Below are positions 1-9,385 of a stretch of 64,000 nucleotides of DNA, one piece after another. The translations under genes were made by a program, and so were the position numbers. This stretch comes from Planctomycetota bacterium (GTDB lineage Bacteria; Planctomycetota; Planctomycetia; Pirellulales; UBA1268), in assembly GCA_016872555.1 (NCBI GenBank), contig VGZO01000005.1, positions 62,001 to 126,000 on the forward strand, written 5' to 3'. The notes beneath the pieces were generated by a model. That model ran no database searches and was not told the origin of the DNA. It was given only the letters and a program-made list of their open reading frames with translations. The first letter of the stretch is position 1, and every line of letters begins with the position of its first letter.

Positions 1-1172
1 CCGACGAGGTCGGCATTCACCTTGGCGGCGAAGTCGTCGAGGTTGAGGTCGATGTCGTCGATGTCTCCCGACAGTTTCGCCGCGTAGTAGTAGCGCAGCG
101 CCGCCGGATCGAGGTGCTCGAGGTAGGTTCGCGCCAGGACGAACGTCCCCCGTGCCTTCGACATCTTCTCCCCGTTGACGGTGAGGAAGCCGTGGATCCG
201 CACCTTCGTCGGCAGCGTGAGGCCGGCCGCGGCGAGCATCGCCGGCCAGAACAGGGTGTGGAAGTAGGTGATGTCCTTGCCGATGAAGTGGTGGATCTCC
301 GCCGGCGGAGCGTCGCCCGGCTGCCACCAGTCGCGCCACGACCCTCCCCGGGCCGCCGCCCATTCCTCGGTGGCGGCGATATAGCCGACCGGAGCGTCGA
401 ACCAGACGTACCAGTAGTGCCCCGGGGCGTCGGGGATCTCGAAGCCGAAATACGGCGCCGGTCGCGACACGTCCCAGTCGCGGAGCGGCTCGCCGAGGAA
501 GTGGCCGGTGAGGTAGTTGGCGACCTGCGGGGCGAGGGCACCCGACGACTGCGTCCAGCCGCGGAGGAACTCCTGCAGCGGTTCGAGCCGGACGAACAGG
601 TGCTCGGCCGACCGCACCTCGGGGGTCGCACCGGAGAGCGTGCTCCGCGGATCGACGAGGTCGGCGGGCGAATAGGTCGCGCCGCACTTCTCGCAGGCGT
701 CACCATACTGGTCGGTGGCCCGGCAGCGCGGGCAGGTTCCGCGGACGAACCGGTCGGCGAGAAACACCCCGGCCACCGGGTCGAACAGCTGCTCCACGGC
801 ACGGCCGGCGACCAATCCCCGGTCGCGCAGGCTCTGCCACACGATGGCGCACAGCCGGCGATTGGCGTCGCTGTCGGTGCTGCCGTAGTGGTCGAAGCCG
901 ATCTCGAACCCCGCGAAGTCGGCGAGATGGGCCGCGCGCATCTCGGCGATCACCTCGTGCTCGCCGCGCCCCTCGGCACGGGCCCGGATCATGATCGCCG
1001 TGCCGTGGGTGTCGTCGGCGCAGAGGAAGATGCAGTCGTGCCCCCGCAGTTTCTGGAACCGGACGAAGATGTCGGTCTGGACGTACTCCACCAGGTGACC
1101 GAGGTGGATGTGCCCGTTGGCGTAGGGGAGCGCCGCGGTCACGAGGATGCGGCGCGATGCGGGTGAAGCCAT
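1..1172 (-). CDS. metG: Methionyl-tRNA synthetase (3' end beyond window)
   Basis: Class I aminoacyl-tRNA synthetase that charges tRNA-Met with methionine in the cytoplasm. From the ATG at 1172 the protein begins [20 protein letters not shown] and continues into the HIGH-type motif HIHLGH. A zinc-binding pair CPRC/CEKC lies near residues 148-165. The KMSK motif (KMSKARG) starts at about residue 336, followed by the YYYAAKLSG segment that leads into the anticodon-binding region. About 390 residues are visible; the remaining C-terminal part lies beyond base 1. It is divergently oriented from the thioredoxin-protease gene, with about 225 bases between the starts. The family assignment is secure. 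Confidence 0.97.
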   Translation of the reverse strand, partial: MASPASRRILVTAALPYANGHIHLGHLVEYVQTDIFVRFQKLRGHDCIFLCADDTHGTAIMIRARAEGRGEHEVIAEMRAAHLADFAGFEIGFDHYGSTDSDANRRLCAIVWQSLRDRGLVAGRAVEQLFDPVAGVFLADRFVRGTCPRCRATDQYGDACEKCGATYSPADLVDPRSTLSGATPEVRSAEHLFVRLEPLQEFLRGWTQSSGALAPQVANYLTGHFLGEPLRDWDVSRPAPYFGFEIPDAPGHYWYVWFDAPVGYIAATEEWAAARGGSWRDWWQPGDAPPAEIHHFIGKDITYFHTLFWPAMLAAAGLTLPTKVRIHGFLTVNGEKMSKARGTFVLARTYLEHLDPAALRYYYAAKLSGDIDDIDLNLDDFAAKVNADLV

Positions 1173-1397
1173 GCCGGGCGCGAGGGGGTGAGAGGAACGC
1201 GGATTGTAGGAAGGGAGTGTGGCGGGGGAAATGGCGGCGCGAGGATGGAGAACGCCGGCGCCACGCCGCGCCCCACGGCAGGGCTGAAAGTGGCCTTGTC
1301 GGCGCCGCTGGTCGCCGGCACTATCCGCCCCCTCCCGTCAGCCCGGCCGCTGCCTGCCGCGCCCGTCGGTGTCCCCCGGCCCTTCCCGGAGCTTCGG

Positions 1398-3014
1398 ATG
1401 CACGCGTTCGCCTCCGGCCCCGTGCGCGGCGTGATGCGGCTCGGCCGCGGACTGTCGCTGGCGCTGGGGCTACTCGCGCTGGCGCCCTCCGCCCTCGCGC
1501 AGCCGCCCGCGCCGGGCGACGTGGTGCTCCTCGACTTCGCCGCATCATGGTGCGGTCCCTGCCGGGCGATGGCGCCGCTGGTCGCCGAGATCGCCGCCGC
1601 CGGCTGGCCGGTGCGCCACGTCGACGTCGACCGCGAGGGGGATCTCGTCCGCCGCTTCGCCGTCACCGGTGTGCCCTGCTACGTCTTGCTCGTGCGCGGC
1701 GAGGAGGTCGGCCGGATCAATGGCGCGACGTCGCGCGGTGAACTGGAGGGGCTGCTGGCCCGGGCACGCGTCGCGCCCCAGGCGGCGCCCGCCGCTCCCG
1801 CGCCGGTCCCCGAGCTCGCCGGCATCCCGCTCCCGGCCCAAGCCCCCGCGCGGCCGCTGGCGATCGACGCGCGCGTGCCGCGGCCGGCCGCCGCACCGGC
1901 CCAGGTCGTCGCCCCGCCCGCCACCGCGGTGCCGGTGTCGTCGGCCGGGCTTCCCGCTCGCGCGTCCTCCGCGCCGGCCGAGGCGACGATTCCCCCCGCC
2001 GAGCGCGCGGCCCTCGAGGCCCGGCTGCTCGCGGCGACGGCACGGCTCCGCGTCGAGGAGGCGACGGGCGTGTCGTGGGCCACCGGCACGGTCGTCGACT
2101 GCCGCCAGGGGGAGGCGCTGATCCTCACCTGCGGGCACGTGTTCCGCGAATCGAAGGGGCGCGGACGGATCGAGGTCGATCTGTTCGGCCCGCGTGGCCA
2201 GCGCGGTCTCGCCGGGCAGGTGATCGCCTACGATCTCGAGCGCGACGTCGCGCTGGTGAGCATCTTCACCGACGTGCCGATCGAGCCGGTCCGGGTCGGC
2301 GGTGGCGACCGGGTGACCTCCGTCGGCGCCGGCGTCGTCACGGTCGGTTGCGACGGCGGACGAGACGCGAGCCTCCGCTACAGCCGCGTCACGGCCGTCG
2401 ACAAATACCTCGGCCCCGCCAACCTGCTCGTCGCCGGGCAACCTGTCCAGGGACGCAGCGGTGGCGGTCTGTTCGGCCTCGACGGCACGCTGATCGGCGT
2501 CTGCAACGCCGCCGACCCGACCGACGACCAGGGGCTGTTCGCCGCCCTTCCGGCGATCCACGAGCACCTCGACGAGGCCGGACTCGCGTTCGTGTACCGT
2601 GCGTCGTATCCCAGCCAGGCGGTCGCCGAGGCGGCGGGGGCGGCGGTGCCCGCGCTGCCCACCCAGATGCCGGCGGTCGCGTTCGACCGGCGCGACCGCT
2701 CGGGCGCCCTGCCGACGGCGGGATCCGGTCCCGGGCCAGATGCGGCCGGCGTGCCTGCCCCGGGAGGCCCTGCCCCTGCCGCCGTCGGGCCCCGGTTGAG
2801 CGGTGCCGAGGAGAGTCTCCTCGAACACGTCCGTGGACACGGCGATGCCGAGGTGATCTGCATCGTCCGTCCCGCCCGGCAGTCGCCGGCCGCGACCGGC
2901 GACGGCGAGGTGTTCGTCCTCCAGTCGACCAGCCGGGAGTTTCTCGACGGGTTGACGCGGCTCCGCAGCGCCACCGTGGCTCCACCCGCGGGACCCGCGC
3001 CGTCCGGGCGCTGA
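1398..3014 (+). CDS. Exported thioredoxin-trypsin-like protease fusion
   Basis: 538-residue exported protein with an N-terminal signal sequence (hydrophobic stretch ending near ALAQ), a thioredoxin-like domain with active site WCGPC at residues 51-55, and a Pro/Ala-rich linker. A chymotrypsin-fold (S1-like) serine protease domain follows, with a plausible triad of His247 (LTCGHVF), Asp283 (ERDVAL) and Ser354 (GRSGGGLF). The C-terminal 150 residues are low in recognisable features. The start at 1398 is chosen because a GGAG lies 6 bases upstream and the signal peptide follows directly; the frame is open further upstream without a better start. It probably acts in the periplasm or at the cell surface. 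Whether the redox domain acts on the protease or on shared substrates cannot be read from sequence. Confidence 0.85.
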   Translation: MHAFASGPVRGVMRLGRGLSLALGLLALAPSALAQPPAPGDVVLLDFAASWCGPCRAMAPLVAEIAAAGWPVRHVDVDREGDLVRRFAVTGVPCYVLLVRGEEVGRINGATSRGELEGLLARARVAPQAAPAAPAPVPELAGIPLPAQAPARPLAIDARVPRPAAAPAQVVAPPATAVPVSSAGLPARASSAPAEATIPPAERAALEARLLAATARLRVEEATGVSWATGTVVDCRQGEALILTCGHVFRESKGRGRIEVDLFGPRGQRGLAGQVIAYDLERDVALVSIFTDVPIEPVRVGGGDRVTSVGAGVVTVGCDGGRDASLRYSRVTAVDKYLGPANLLVAGQPVQGRSGGGLFGLDGTLIGVCNAADPTDDQGLFAALPAIHEHLDEAGLAFVYRASYPSQAVAEAAGAAVPALPTQMPAVAFDRRDRSGALPTAGSGPGPDAAGVPAPGGPAPAAVGPRLSGAEESLLEHVRGHGDAEVICIVRPARQSPAATGDGEVFVLQSTSREFLDGLTRLRSATVAPPAGPAPSGR

Positions 3015-3053
3015 CGGACGGCGTTCACGGGCAGCGGCCCGGTGCCGTCGCGG

Positions 3054-4802
3054 TCACTGTCCCGAGCGCACGTCGACGGTGACCGGGATCGCGTTGACAG
3101 CCTGCGTCGGCCCGGCACCATCCCGGCCGATCGCCATCAGCGTGACCATGCCGAGTCCGAGCTTGGCGGCCGGAACCTCGACTTCGCCGTCCGGTCCGGA
3201 AATCCGGCCGATCACGCGGCCGCTGGCGAATACGGTGATCGTGTCGATGCCCCGGCCGACGGCGGCGATGTGGACGGTCGCGCGGAGGTCGACCGGATTG
3301 GGATCGACCGACAGCACCAGCTCGCGGCCGTGGTTGGACGTGGTGATCGGCATCACCACGCGCCCCTGCGTCTCGACCGGCGAGGACTCGATCGCCACCA
3401 CGCGCAGGTCGTGGTAGCCGTCGGCGAGCAGCCGGGTGTCGAGCGGAAACCGCTCGCCGCTGCCGTACTGTGCCAGGCGGATCCCGTCGACGAACACCTC
3501 GAAGCGGTCGACTGCCGCCGGACCCGTCGCCACCGCGCGCGGTTCGAGGAGAACCTCGCCCGACAGGCTCTGCCCTGCGGTCAGCGCCTTCATGTCGGGC
3601 ACCGATACCACCTCGACATCGGGAATCCGCGCCCACGGTTGGCAGAGCGGATCGCCGACGACGAGGATCTGGTACGGCGCTTGGATCGACTGGTAGAAGG
3701 CCTCGGCGAGACTCGCGCCGCGGGCGTAGTGGATGTGGATTCCCGGATGGGGGAACTTCGGCTGCAGGGCGAACGGTTCAGTGACGGTGCCGCTCGAACC
3801 GGCCGCCCCGGCACGGAGGAAGACGGAGAGCGGCGTCTGGAACGACGAGGCGGTGAAGATCCCGCCGTAGCTGGTGAGGTTCTCGCAGATCGCCCCGGGA
3901 AGGATCGTGCTGCCGCTGGCCGACCAGTCGAAGTCGGCGACGCCGGTGGTCACCCCGATCACGTCGGGCTTCCGTACCGGCAACGTGCCGGTGACGATCT
4001 CGCAGCCGACCCCGAGCTTCGTCAACTCCCGCGCTACGCCCGGAAAAGCGTTGCTCCGCGTCGTGCTGCGGACGTCGCCGTTCTGCACCAGATAGACCGT
4101 GCCGGCCGGCCGGCTGCCGTCGGCCGTGGCGGCGGAATCGAGGTAGGTGATGATCTCGCGGATGCTGTTCCCGCGTCCCATCGAGACGCCGAGCATCGTC
4201 GACAGGAGGTAGCGCGTGCCGCCGGCCTCGTACAGTTCGCCGAGCCGGCCCCAGCCGTACCAATTCCGGAACCCGAAGGTCGTCACCGGCACCCCGTCGC
4301 CGTCGATCGGCCGGTAGTAATGGTTGCTGGCGACGTCGAGATAGCCGTAGTTGCCGGCGATCACGTTGGCGTAGAGCATCGTCATCCCGGTCAGCGACCC
4401 CGACGGGTACTGGTCCTTGGCGGCGATCTGCGGGGGCAGTTCGTCCTTGAAGTCGACGCGCCACGGGAAATCGGTCGAGTAGACGATCTGGTCGATCTGG
4501 GTCGACAGCCGACGGGCATCGATCGTCTTGAGGATCGGGGTCAGGATCTGGTCGCGGAACGCGCCGATCGACACCGCCTCGCTGCTCCCCTCCCAGGGGA
4601 TCATGAAGACGTTGATCGGGGCGATCCGCCGCAGCCGCACGTAGGCATTGGCGACGGCGATGCTGCCGCCGCTGGTCGAATTGACGACGAGAAACACGTT
4701 TTCCGGCCCGCCGCCCGCGCGGGCGGCGCCGCCGGCACACGTGAGCCCGAGGGCGAGGCAGATCGCCCACCCGCGGCAGTTGCGTCTCGTCTCCCCCGGC
4801 AT
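3054..4802 (-). CDS. TIGR03790-like exported protein
   Basis: 582-residue protein with a signal peptide (MPGETRRNCRGWAICLALGL then AGGAARAGG). The N-terminal two thirds resemble the TIGR03790 family known from Planctomycetes and some other bacteria: ENVFLVVNSTSG, RIAPINVFMIPW, DQIVYSTDFPW, VVGDPLCQPW. The C-terminal third (from about residue 415) looks like beta-sandwich or Ig-like modules with VDPNPVDLRATV. The function of the family is not known. The ATG at 4802 is preceded by an AGGGAGGGG ribosome-binding site and gives an intact signal peptide; the same frame is open for over 3 kb upstream only because of high GC. It is divergent from the M28 peptidase. Confidence 0.8.
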   Translation of the reverse strand: MPGETRRNCRGWAICLALGLTCAGGAARAGGGPENVFLVVNSTSGGSIAVANAYVRLRRIAPINVFMIPWEGSSEAVSIGAFRDQILTPILKTIDARRLSTQIDQIVYSTDFPWRVDFKDELPPQIAAKDQYPSGSLTGMTMLYANVIAGNYGYLDVASNHYYRPIDGDGVPVTTFGFRNWYGWGRLGELYEAGGTRYLLSTMLGVSMGRGNSIREIITYLDSAATADGSRPAGTVYLVQNGDVRSTTRSNAFPGVARELTKLGVGCEIVTGTLPVRKPDVIGVTTGVADFDWSASGSTILPGAICENLTSYGGIFTASSFQTPLSVFLRAGAAGSSGTVTEPFALQPKFPHPGIHIHYARGASLAEAFYQSIQAPYQILVVGDPLCQPWARIPDVEVVSVPDMKALTAGQSLSGEVLLEPRAVATGPAAVDRFEVFVDGIRLAQYGSGERFPLDTRLLADGYHDLRVVAIESSPVETQGRVVMPITTSNHGRELVLSVDPNPVDLRATVHIAAVGRGIDTITVFASGRVIGRISGPDGEVEVPAAKLGLGMVTLMAIGRDGAGPTQAVNAIPVTVDVRSGQ

Positions 4803-4967
4803 GGCCCCTCCCTGATCCGCTGCGACCACCGGCCCTGGCGGAAGGCACCGCCACGGCGACCCCGCGCCCTGGAATGTAGCCGGCGATGGTTGTCCGCTCC
4901 ACCGCCCCGTGCGGGGGCGGCCAGGATGCCATGGATCGATCGTTCCGCCGACCGCTACACTCGGCGC

Positions 4968-5912
4968 ATGAATCGTCGCGTTGCCCCGCCGCTGCAGTTC
5001 CTCTCGGCAGCCTTGTTCTCCGTCGCGCTTGTGGCCGGGGCCGCGGAGCCGACGGCGGACGACTTCTCCGGAGCCCGGGCGATGGCCCATCTCGAAGGCC
5101 TCGTCGGCCTCGGGCCGCGGCCGAGTGGATCGCCGGGGATGGCGCGACAGCGACAACTGCTCTCCGACCACTTCCGCGCCGCCGGCGCGACCGTCGTTCC
5201 GCAGCGCTTCCGTGGCCGCGATCCGCGCACCGGACAGTCGATCGAGATGGAGAACCTGATCGTCGAGTGGCACGCAGACCGGAAGGACCGGATCCTGCTG
5301 GCCGCCCACTACGACACCCGTCCCTTTCCCGACCGCGATCCGGTCGACCCGCGCGGGGTGTTCGTCGGGGCCAACGACGGCGCCAGCGGCGTCGCGGTGC
5401 TGATGGAACTGGCGCGGTGGATGCCGGCGCTGGAGGGGCCGGTCGGCGTCGACTTCGTCTGCTTCGACGCCGAGGAGTGCGTCGTCTCCCCGCGCGATCC
5501 CTACTTCCTCGGGTCGCGGCACTTCGCCCGCGAGTACCTCGCCGGCCGGCCCGCCGGCACCGACGTCCGCCGCTACCGGTGCGGCGTGCTCCTCGACATG
5601 GTCGGCGACGCCGACCTCGCGATCTGGCAGGAGCAGTACAGCGTCGAGTGGGACGACACCCGCCCGGTCGTCGAATCGCTGTGGGGAGTCGCCGCCCGGC
5701 TCGGCGTGCGGCAGTTCGTGCCCCGGCCGCGGTACCGTGTCGACGACGACCACGTGCCGCTGCGCAACATCGCCCGGATCCCGACCTGCGACGTCATCGA
5801 TTTCGACTATCCCCACTGGCACACCACCGAGGACGTCGCCGCCCGCTGCTCGGCCGAGTCGCTCGGGGCGGTGGGGCGCGTCGTCCTCACCTGGCTGCGC
5901 GAGCAGCGCTAG
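4968..5912 (+). CDS. Exported M28-family zinc peptidase / glutaminyl cyclase-like
   Basis: 314 residues with an N-terminal signal sequence (LQFLSAALFSVALVAGAAE). Metallopeptidase M28 metal ligands are recognisable: His114 and Asp116 in AHYDTRP, Asp137 in GANDGASG, the acidic pair in DAEE (Glu169/Glu170), LLDMVGD, and the late histidine in HWHTTED. The compact single-domain layout and the DTRP, GANDGASG and HTTED motifs resemble the bacterial glutaminyl-peptide cyclotransferase-like branch of M28, so it may be either an aminopeptidase or a cyclase. The start ATG at 4968 fits the signal peptide. It is followed after 109 bases by the lipoyl-like gene and lnt. Confidence 0.85.
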   Translation: MNRRVAPPLQFLSAALFSVALVAGAAEPTADDFSGARAMAHLEGLVGLGPRPSGSPGMARQRQLLSDHFRAAGATVVPQRFRGRDPRTGQSIEMENLIVEWHADRKDRILLAAHYDTRPFPDRDPVDPRGVFVGANDGASGVAVLMELARWMPALEGPVGVDFVCFDAEECVVSPRDPYFLGSRHFAREYLAGRPAGTDVRRYRCGVLLDMVGDADLAIWQEQYSVEWDDTRPVVESLWGVAARLGVRQFVPRPRYRVDDDHVPLRNIARIPTCDVIDFDYPHWHTTEDVAARCSAESLGAVGRVVLTWLREQR

Positions 5913-6021
5913 CCGGTGGGGGCCGGGACGTCCGTGACCCGGGGCGGTGGCGGAGCGGCCCGCCCGGTCGAACGACGTCGGCGGCCGCGCGAGACACCGG
6001 CGGCTTCCGGGAGAGACCTCG

Positions 6022-6312
6022 ATGGACGTCGATCCGGCACCCGCCGGCACCTCCCCGGCCGAGCACCTCTTGGTTGTGCCCGATCTCGGTCTCGGCGACG
6101 GGCAGGTGCTGGTGTCGCTGTGGCTCGTGCCCGAAGGGGCCGCGGTCAGCGAGGGAGACCGGATCGTCGAATTGGTGGCCGGCGGCGCGACGCTCGACCT
6201 CGAGGCACCGGTGTCGGGGTGGCTGGTGCACCAGTGCGTCGACGAGGACGCCGTGGTCGCCCCGGGGGACGTGCTGGCGGCGTTCAGGGGCGCTGCGGGG
6301 GCCGCCCCGTGA
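6022..6312 (+). CDS. Lipoyl/biotinyl-like single-domain protein lacking lysine
   Basis: 96-residue protein that is essentially one lipoyl/biotinyl-attachment fold: LVVPDLGLGDG, then LVPEGAAVSEGD, LEAPVSGWLV and VVAPGDVLAAF. In modified members the hairpin reads like ETDKA just before the xVEAPVSG strand. Here the same place reads VAGGATLDLEAP, so the acceptor lysine is absent, and the whole protein contains no lysine. The ATG at 6022 is preceded by GGGAGAG. Its stop overlaps the GTG start of lnt by four bases, so the two are probably translationally coupled. It may be a structural hairpin protein, or part of the envelope machinery served by lnt. The function is unknown. Confidence 0.75.
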   Translation: MDVDPAPAGTSPAEHLLVVPDLGLGDGQVLVSLWLVPEGAAVSEGDRIVELVAGGATLDLEAPVSGWLVHQCVDEDAVVAPGDVLAAFRGAAGAAP

Positions 6313-8078
6313 CCGCTCCCGTCTCCCCCGCCGATGCGGCCGGCACCGGCCCGTGGACGGCGCGGTGGCTGGCGCTCGCCGGCGCCGTGAGCATGTTCCT
6401 CGTCCAGCCACCGGCTGATCTGTGGATGCTGGCCTGGGTGGCACCGTTCCCGTGGCTGTGGTTGGTCCGCTCCCGGGGGGCGATTCCCTGGGGCACGCTG
6501 TTCGTTGCGGGATGGCTCCACTGGATGCTCACGCTCCACTGGCTGCGGCTGCCCCATCCGGCGACGTCGCTGGGCTGGATCGCGCTGTCGGCGTATCTGG
6601 GGTGCTCGCTGCCGCTGTTCGTGGCCGCCGCCCGCCGCATGACGGGAGCCTGGGGCTGGGGGCTGGTGGTGGCAGCGCCGGTAGCCTGGGTCGGCCTCGA
6701 GCAGGCGCGCGGCTGGATCCTCGGTGGGTTCACGCTCGGGGCCCTCGGCCATACACAGTGGCGCGTCCTGCCGCTCCTCCAGGTGGCCGACCTGTTCGGT
6801 GCCTGTGGCGTCGGTGGCCTGGTGATGGCCGTCGCCGCGGCGCTGGCGACGGCGCTGCCGGCACCGCCCGGGTGCGGCTCGGCACCGCGGCACCCCGCCG
6901 GCACGCTCCGGGTGCTGGCCGGTGCCGGGACACTGCTCGGCCTGGCGATGGCCTACGGCGGGTGGCGGCTGGCGACGGAGCCGGCGGCGATCGGCGCGGC
7001 GCGGTCCTGCCTCGACGTGCTCCTCGTCCAGGGATCGATCGACACCGAGCTCAAGCACGACCCCGAAGCCGCCGGCGAGGTGCTCGAACACTACGACGGT
7101 TTGACGCGCGCGGGCCTCGCCGAAGACGACCGGCTCCCCGACCTGATCGTCTGGCCGGAGACGATGTGGCGCTACGGGCTGGTCGACATCGATCCGGCCG
7201 AACGTCTCCCCGACGCCGTCGTCGACCGCGTCCTCGGACCGGCCACGGAACCGCCATCGGCCGCGCTCGATCAGCGACGGCAGCGCGAATGCCGCGAGGC
7301 GATCGAGACCGAGCGGCGCGCGGCGCTGGCGTCCTACGCCCGGCGTTACGGGACCACGTGGCTGGTCGGGGTCGACCGCCAGGAGGTCGATCCCCGCCTC
7401 CCGGCCGGGGCCCGGTACTTCAACACCGCGGTGTGTCTCGACGGCACGGGGCGGATCCGGGCCCGGTACGACAAGATGCATCGGGTGATGTTCGGGGAAT
7501 ACGTCCCGCTGGCGGACCGGATCCCCTGGCTCCAGCGGCTCACCCCTCTCCCGGCTGGGCTGACGGCCGGCCGTGAGCCGGTGGCGGTCGATCTGGAGGG
7601 GTGCCGGATCGCGCCCACGATCTGTTACGAAACCACGCTCCCGGAGGCGATCCGCGCGATCGTCAACCGGCTCGCGGCCGCTGGAGGTCGCCCCGACGTG
7701 CTCGTCAACCTCACCAACGACGGCTGGTTCTGGGGGTCGAGCGAACTCGACATGCACCTCACCAGCGCCGTCTTCCGGGCGGTCGAGGTCCGGACGCCGC
7801 TGGTGGTCGCCGCCAACACCGGGTTCTCCGCGGTGATCGACGGTGCCGGCCGGATCCGGGCCCGGGGCCCGCGCCGGGCGACCGCCACCCTCCGGGCCGT
7901 GGTGGCCACCGACGGGCGTGAAAGTCCCTGGTTGACCTGGGGGAGTGTGCCGACCGGGGTGACCGTGGCGATCCTGGCAGTCGCCCTGACCGGGTGTTTC
8001 CGGGAATGGCTGCGGCGGGATCCGGCGGCGGCGCGGGAGGCTGGAACGGCGGGTCCCGGGCCGCTCCAGACGCGTTGA
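6309..8078 (+). CDS. lnt: Apolipoprotein N-acyltransferase
   Basis: 589-residue inner-membrane enzyme that N-acylates the N-terminal cysteine of mature lipoproteins. The first 230 residues carry several hydrophobic segments, followed by a nitrilase-fold periplasmic domain. The catalytic triad is visible as Glu in VWPETMW, Lys in RYDKMH and Cys in ICYETTLP, with the [10 protein letters not shown] segment downstream and a C-terminal membrane helix ([11 protein letters not shown]). It is longer than the E. coli enzyme (about 510 residues) because of extra sequence between the Glu and Lys motifs. The GTG start overlaps the stop of the lipoyl-like gene (GTGA). Confidence 0.94.
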   Translation: MTAPVSPADAAGTGPWTARWLALAGAVSMFLVQPPADLWMLAWVAPFPWLWLVRSRGAIPWGTLFVAGWLHWMLTLHWLRLPHPATSLGWIALSAYLGCSLPLFVAAARRMTGAWGWGLVVAAPVAWVGLEQARGWILGGFTLGALGHTQWRVLPLLQVADLFGACGVGGLVMAVAAALATALPAPPGCGSAPRHPAGTLRVLAGAGTLLGLAMAYGGWRLATEPAAIGAARSCLDVLLVQGSIDTELKHDPEAAGEVLEHYDGLTRAGLAEDDRLPDLIVWPETMWRYGLVDIDPAERLPDAVVDRVLGPATEPPSAALDQRRQRECREAIETERRAALASYARRYGTTWLVGVDRQEVDPRLPAGARYFNTAVCLDGTGRIRARYDKMHRVMFGEYVPLADRIPWLQRLTPLPAGLTAGREPVAVDLEGCRIAPTICYETTLPEAIRAIVNRLAAAGGRPDVLVNLTNDGWFWGSSELDMHLTSAVFRAVEVRTPLVVAANTGFSAVIDGAGRIRARGPRRATATLRAVVATDGRESPWLTWGSVPTGVTVAILAVALTGCFREWLRRDPAAAREAGTAGPGPLQTR

Positions 8079-8104
8079 CCCCCCGGCCGATGCACAACTA
8101 TTCT
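8075..8104 (+). promoter_or_regulatory. Candidate sigma-70-type promoter
   Basis: TTGACC at 8075-8080 and TATTCT at 8099-8104 are separated by 18 bases. They match the -35 consensus at 5 of 6 positions and the -10 consensus at 4 of 6. The element overlaps the lnt stop codon and would start transcription about 65 bases before the 8176 gene. This is a pattern match only. Confidence 0.4.
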
Positions 8105-8175
8105 CGGTTGTCAGCACGGCATGCACCGCCGCACCCGCCCCCGTGGGGTGGCCGGGCGCCCTCAGCGGGGATCCC

Positions 8176-9036
8176 ATGAACATCATCGGCAAGATCTTCG
8201 TGTTCGCGGTGTTCGTCATGAGCTTGCTGTTCATGGCGTTCGCCGTCGCGCTTTACTCGACCCACACCAATTGGCGCGACGAGGTATTGCGCACGGCCGA
8301 CCAGGCGCGGCCTGGGCAGACGGTCGGGTACAAGGTCCGGCTCGCCGAGGCCCAGAAGCAACGGGAGCAGTTGACCGCCGAGATCTCCCGGTTGACCGCC
8401 GAGGTGTCCGCCTCCGAGGCCGCCCGCGACCAGGTCGTCGCCAAGATCCAGACCGCGCTCGAGGAAAAGAACAGGGACCTCGAGAGCCTGCGCAAGGACA
8501 AGGAAGCCCGCGAGCTGGAGCGTGAGAAGGCGCAGGCGGAGCTGGTCAAGACGCGGCTCGAGCTGGAAACCGCCACCAAGGTCGTCGCCGACCTCCGCAC
8601 GGAGATCCGCGACATGCAGGCCACCGTCGACGAGCACGTCGACCGTGCCGCCAAGCTCGCCGGCGAGCTCCACGAGCAGGAGTCGTTCCTGGCGATCGCC
8701 AACGAGCGCAAAGCACAGCTCGAGAAGCAGGTCGCCAATGCCCGGCTGCTGCTCCAGCAAAACGGTCTCTCGGTCGACAGCCTGCCGCGCGACAGCGTTC
8801 CGGCGATCGACGGCGTGGTGACTGCTGTCGTGGCCGACTCGGTCGAGCTTTCGCTCGGCGGTGACGATGGCCTCCAGGCCGGCCACGAGGTCGAGGTCTA
8901 TCGCAACGACAAGTACCTCGGCCGGTTGCGCGTGGTGAGCGTCGAACCCGATCGCTCGGTGGCCGTCGTCGTGCCGCAGTTCGTCCGTGGCGTCATCCAG
9001 CGCGGCGACCGCGTGGCCACCCGCCTCAAGGCCTGA
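8176..9036 (+). CDS. Membrane-anchored coiled-coil protein
   Basis: 286 residues. One N-terminal membrane helix (KIFVFAVFVMSLLFMAFAVAL) is followed by a long charged coiled coil covering roughly residues 50-205, rich in Glu, Lys, Arg and Leu heptads. A small C-terminal beta domain contains LSLGGDDGLQAGHEVEVYR and GRLRVVSVEPD, resembling the SH3-like domains often found after coiled coils in envelope proteins. The layout suggests a cell-envelope scaffold whose coiled coil projects from the membrane. No enzymatic motif is seen. The start at 8176 is the only one that puts the membrane helix at the N-terminus. It is followed by a 51-residue membrane protein and probably shares its transcript. Confidence 0.75.
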   Translation: MNIIGKIFVFAVFVMSLLFMAFAVALYSTHTNWRDEVLRTADQARPGQTVGYKVRLAEAQKQREQLTAEISRLTAEVSASEAARDQVVAKIQTALEEKNRDLESLRKDKEARELEREKAQAELVKTRLELETATKVVADLRTEIRDMQATVDEHVDRAAKLAGELHEQESFLAIANERKAQLEKQVANARLLLQQNGLSVDSLPRDSVPAIDGVVTAVVADSVELSLGGDDGLQAGHEVEVYRNDKYLGRLRVVSVEPDRSVAVVVPQFVRGVIQRGDRVATRLKA

Positions 9037-9099
9037 GCACCCGTCCGAGGGCAGGTTCGCGGGGCGATCACCAGATACCCGACGGGTCCGGAGGACCGC

Positions 9100-9255
9100 A
9101 TGGCTGCCGATTCCCAGACCCGCCCGCCGGTCAACGTTTACACGGCGATGCTGGTCCTGAGCTTCATCGCGATCGCGGTGGGCTGCATTTTCCTGGCGCT
9201 CGACCTCAACCGGTACGGGTTCCAGGTGCAGCCCCCGGGCGACGTGAGGTCCTGA
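9100..9255 (+). CDS. Small single-pass membrane protein (51 aa)
   Basis: Short open reading frame with a good ribosome-binding site (GGAGGAC at 9090-9096, four bases before the ATG). The product starts MAADSQTRPPVNVYTAMLVL and continues with FIAIAVGCIFLALDLNRYGF, one clear membrane helix flanked by polar ends. It lies 63 bases after the coiled-coil membrane gene and in the same direction, so the two may work together in the envelope. The family is not recognised. A strong ribosome-binding site, a sensible hydrophobic profile and the position in an operon make it likely to be real. Confidence 0.7.
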   Translation: MAADSQTRPPVNVYTAMLVLSFIAIAVGCIFLALDLNRYGFQVQPPGDVRS

Positions 9256-9385
9256 CCGGTCGCAGCGTCGCTCGGCGCCGGCGTGCGGCCCCGGGGCCCG
9301 GCGGCCGACGAGCCGAGGCGTGACGCGGCCGGTGGACGCTCCCCTTCGTGGGCGCCACCGACCGCGTGACCGAGACACCGCGACG

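Noticed and set aside
2599-2799. Small alternative frames inside the thioredoxin-protease gene and similar short frames elsewhere
   Set aside because: They lie within confident genes in other frames, with no start signals and Arg-rich composition.
3054-8234. A single 1726-codon open frame on the minus strand
   Set aside because: Only the part from 3054 to 4802 is a recognisable gene (TIGR03790-like). The rest is antisense to the M28 peptidase and lnt genes and is open because of high GC content. Its translation is low-complexity Arg/Pro/Gly sequence.
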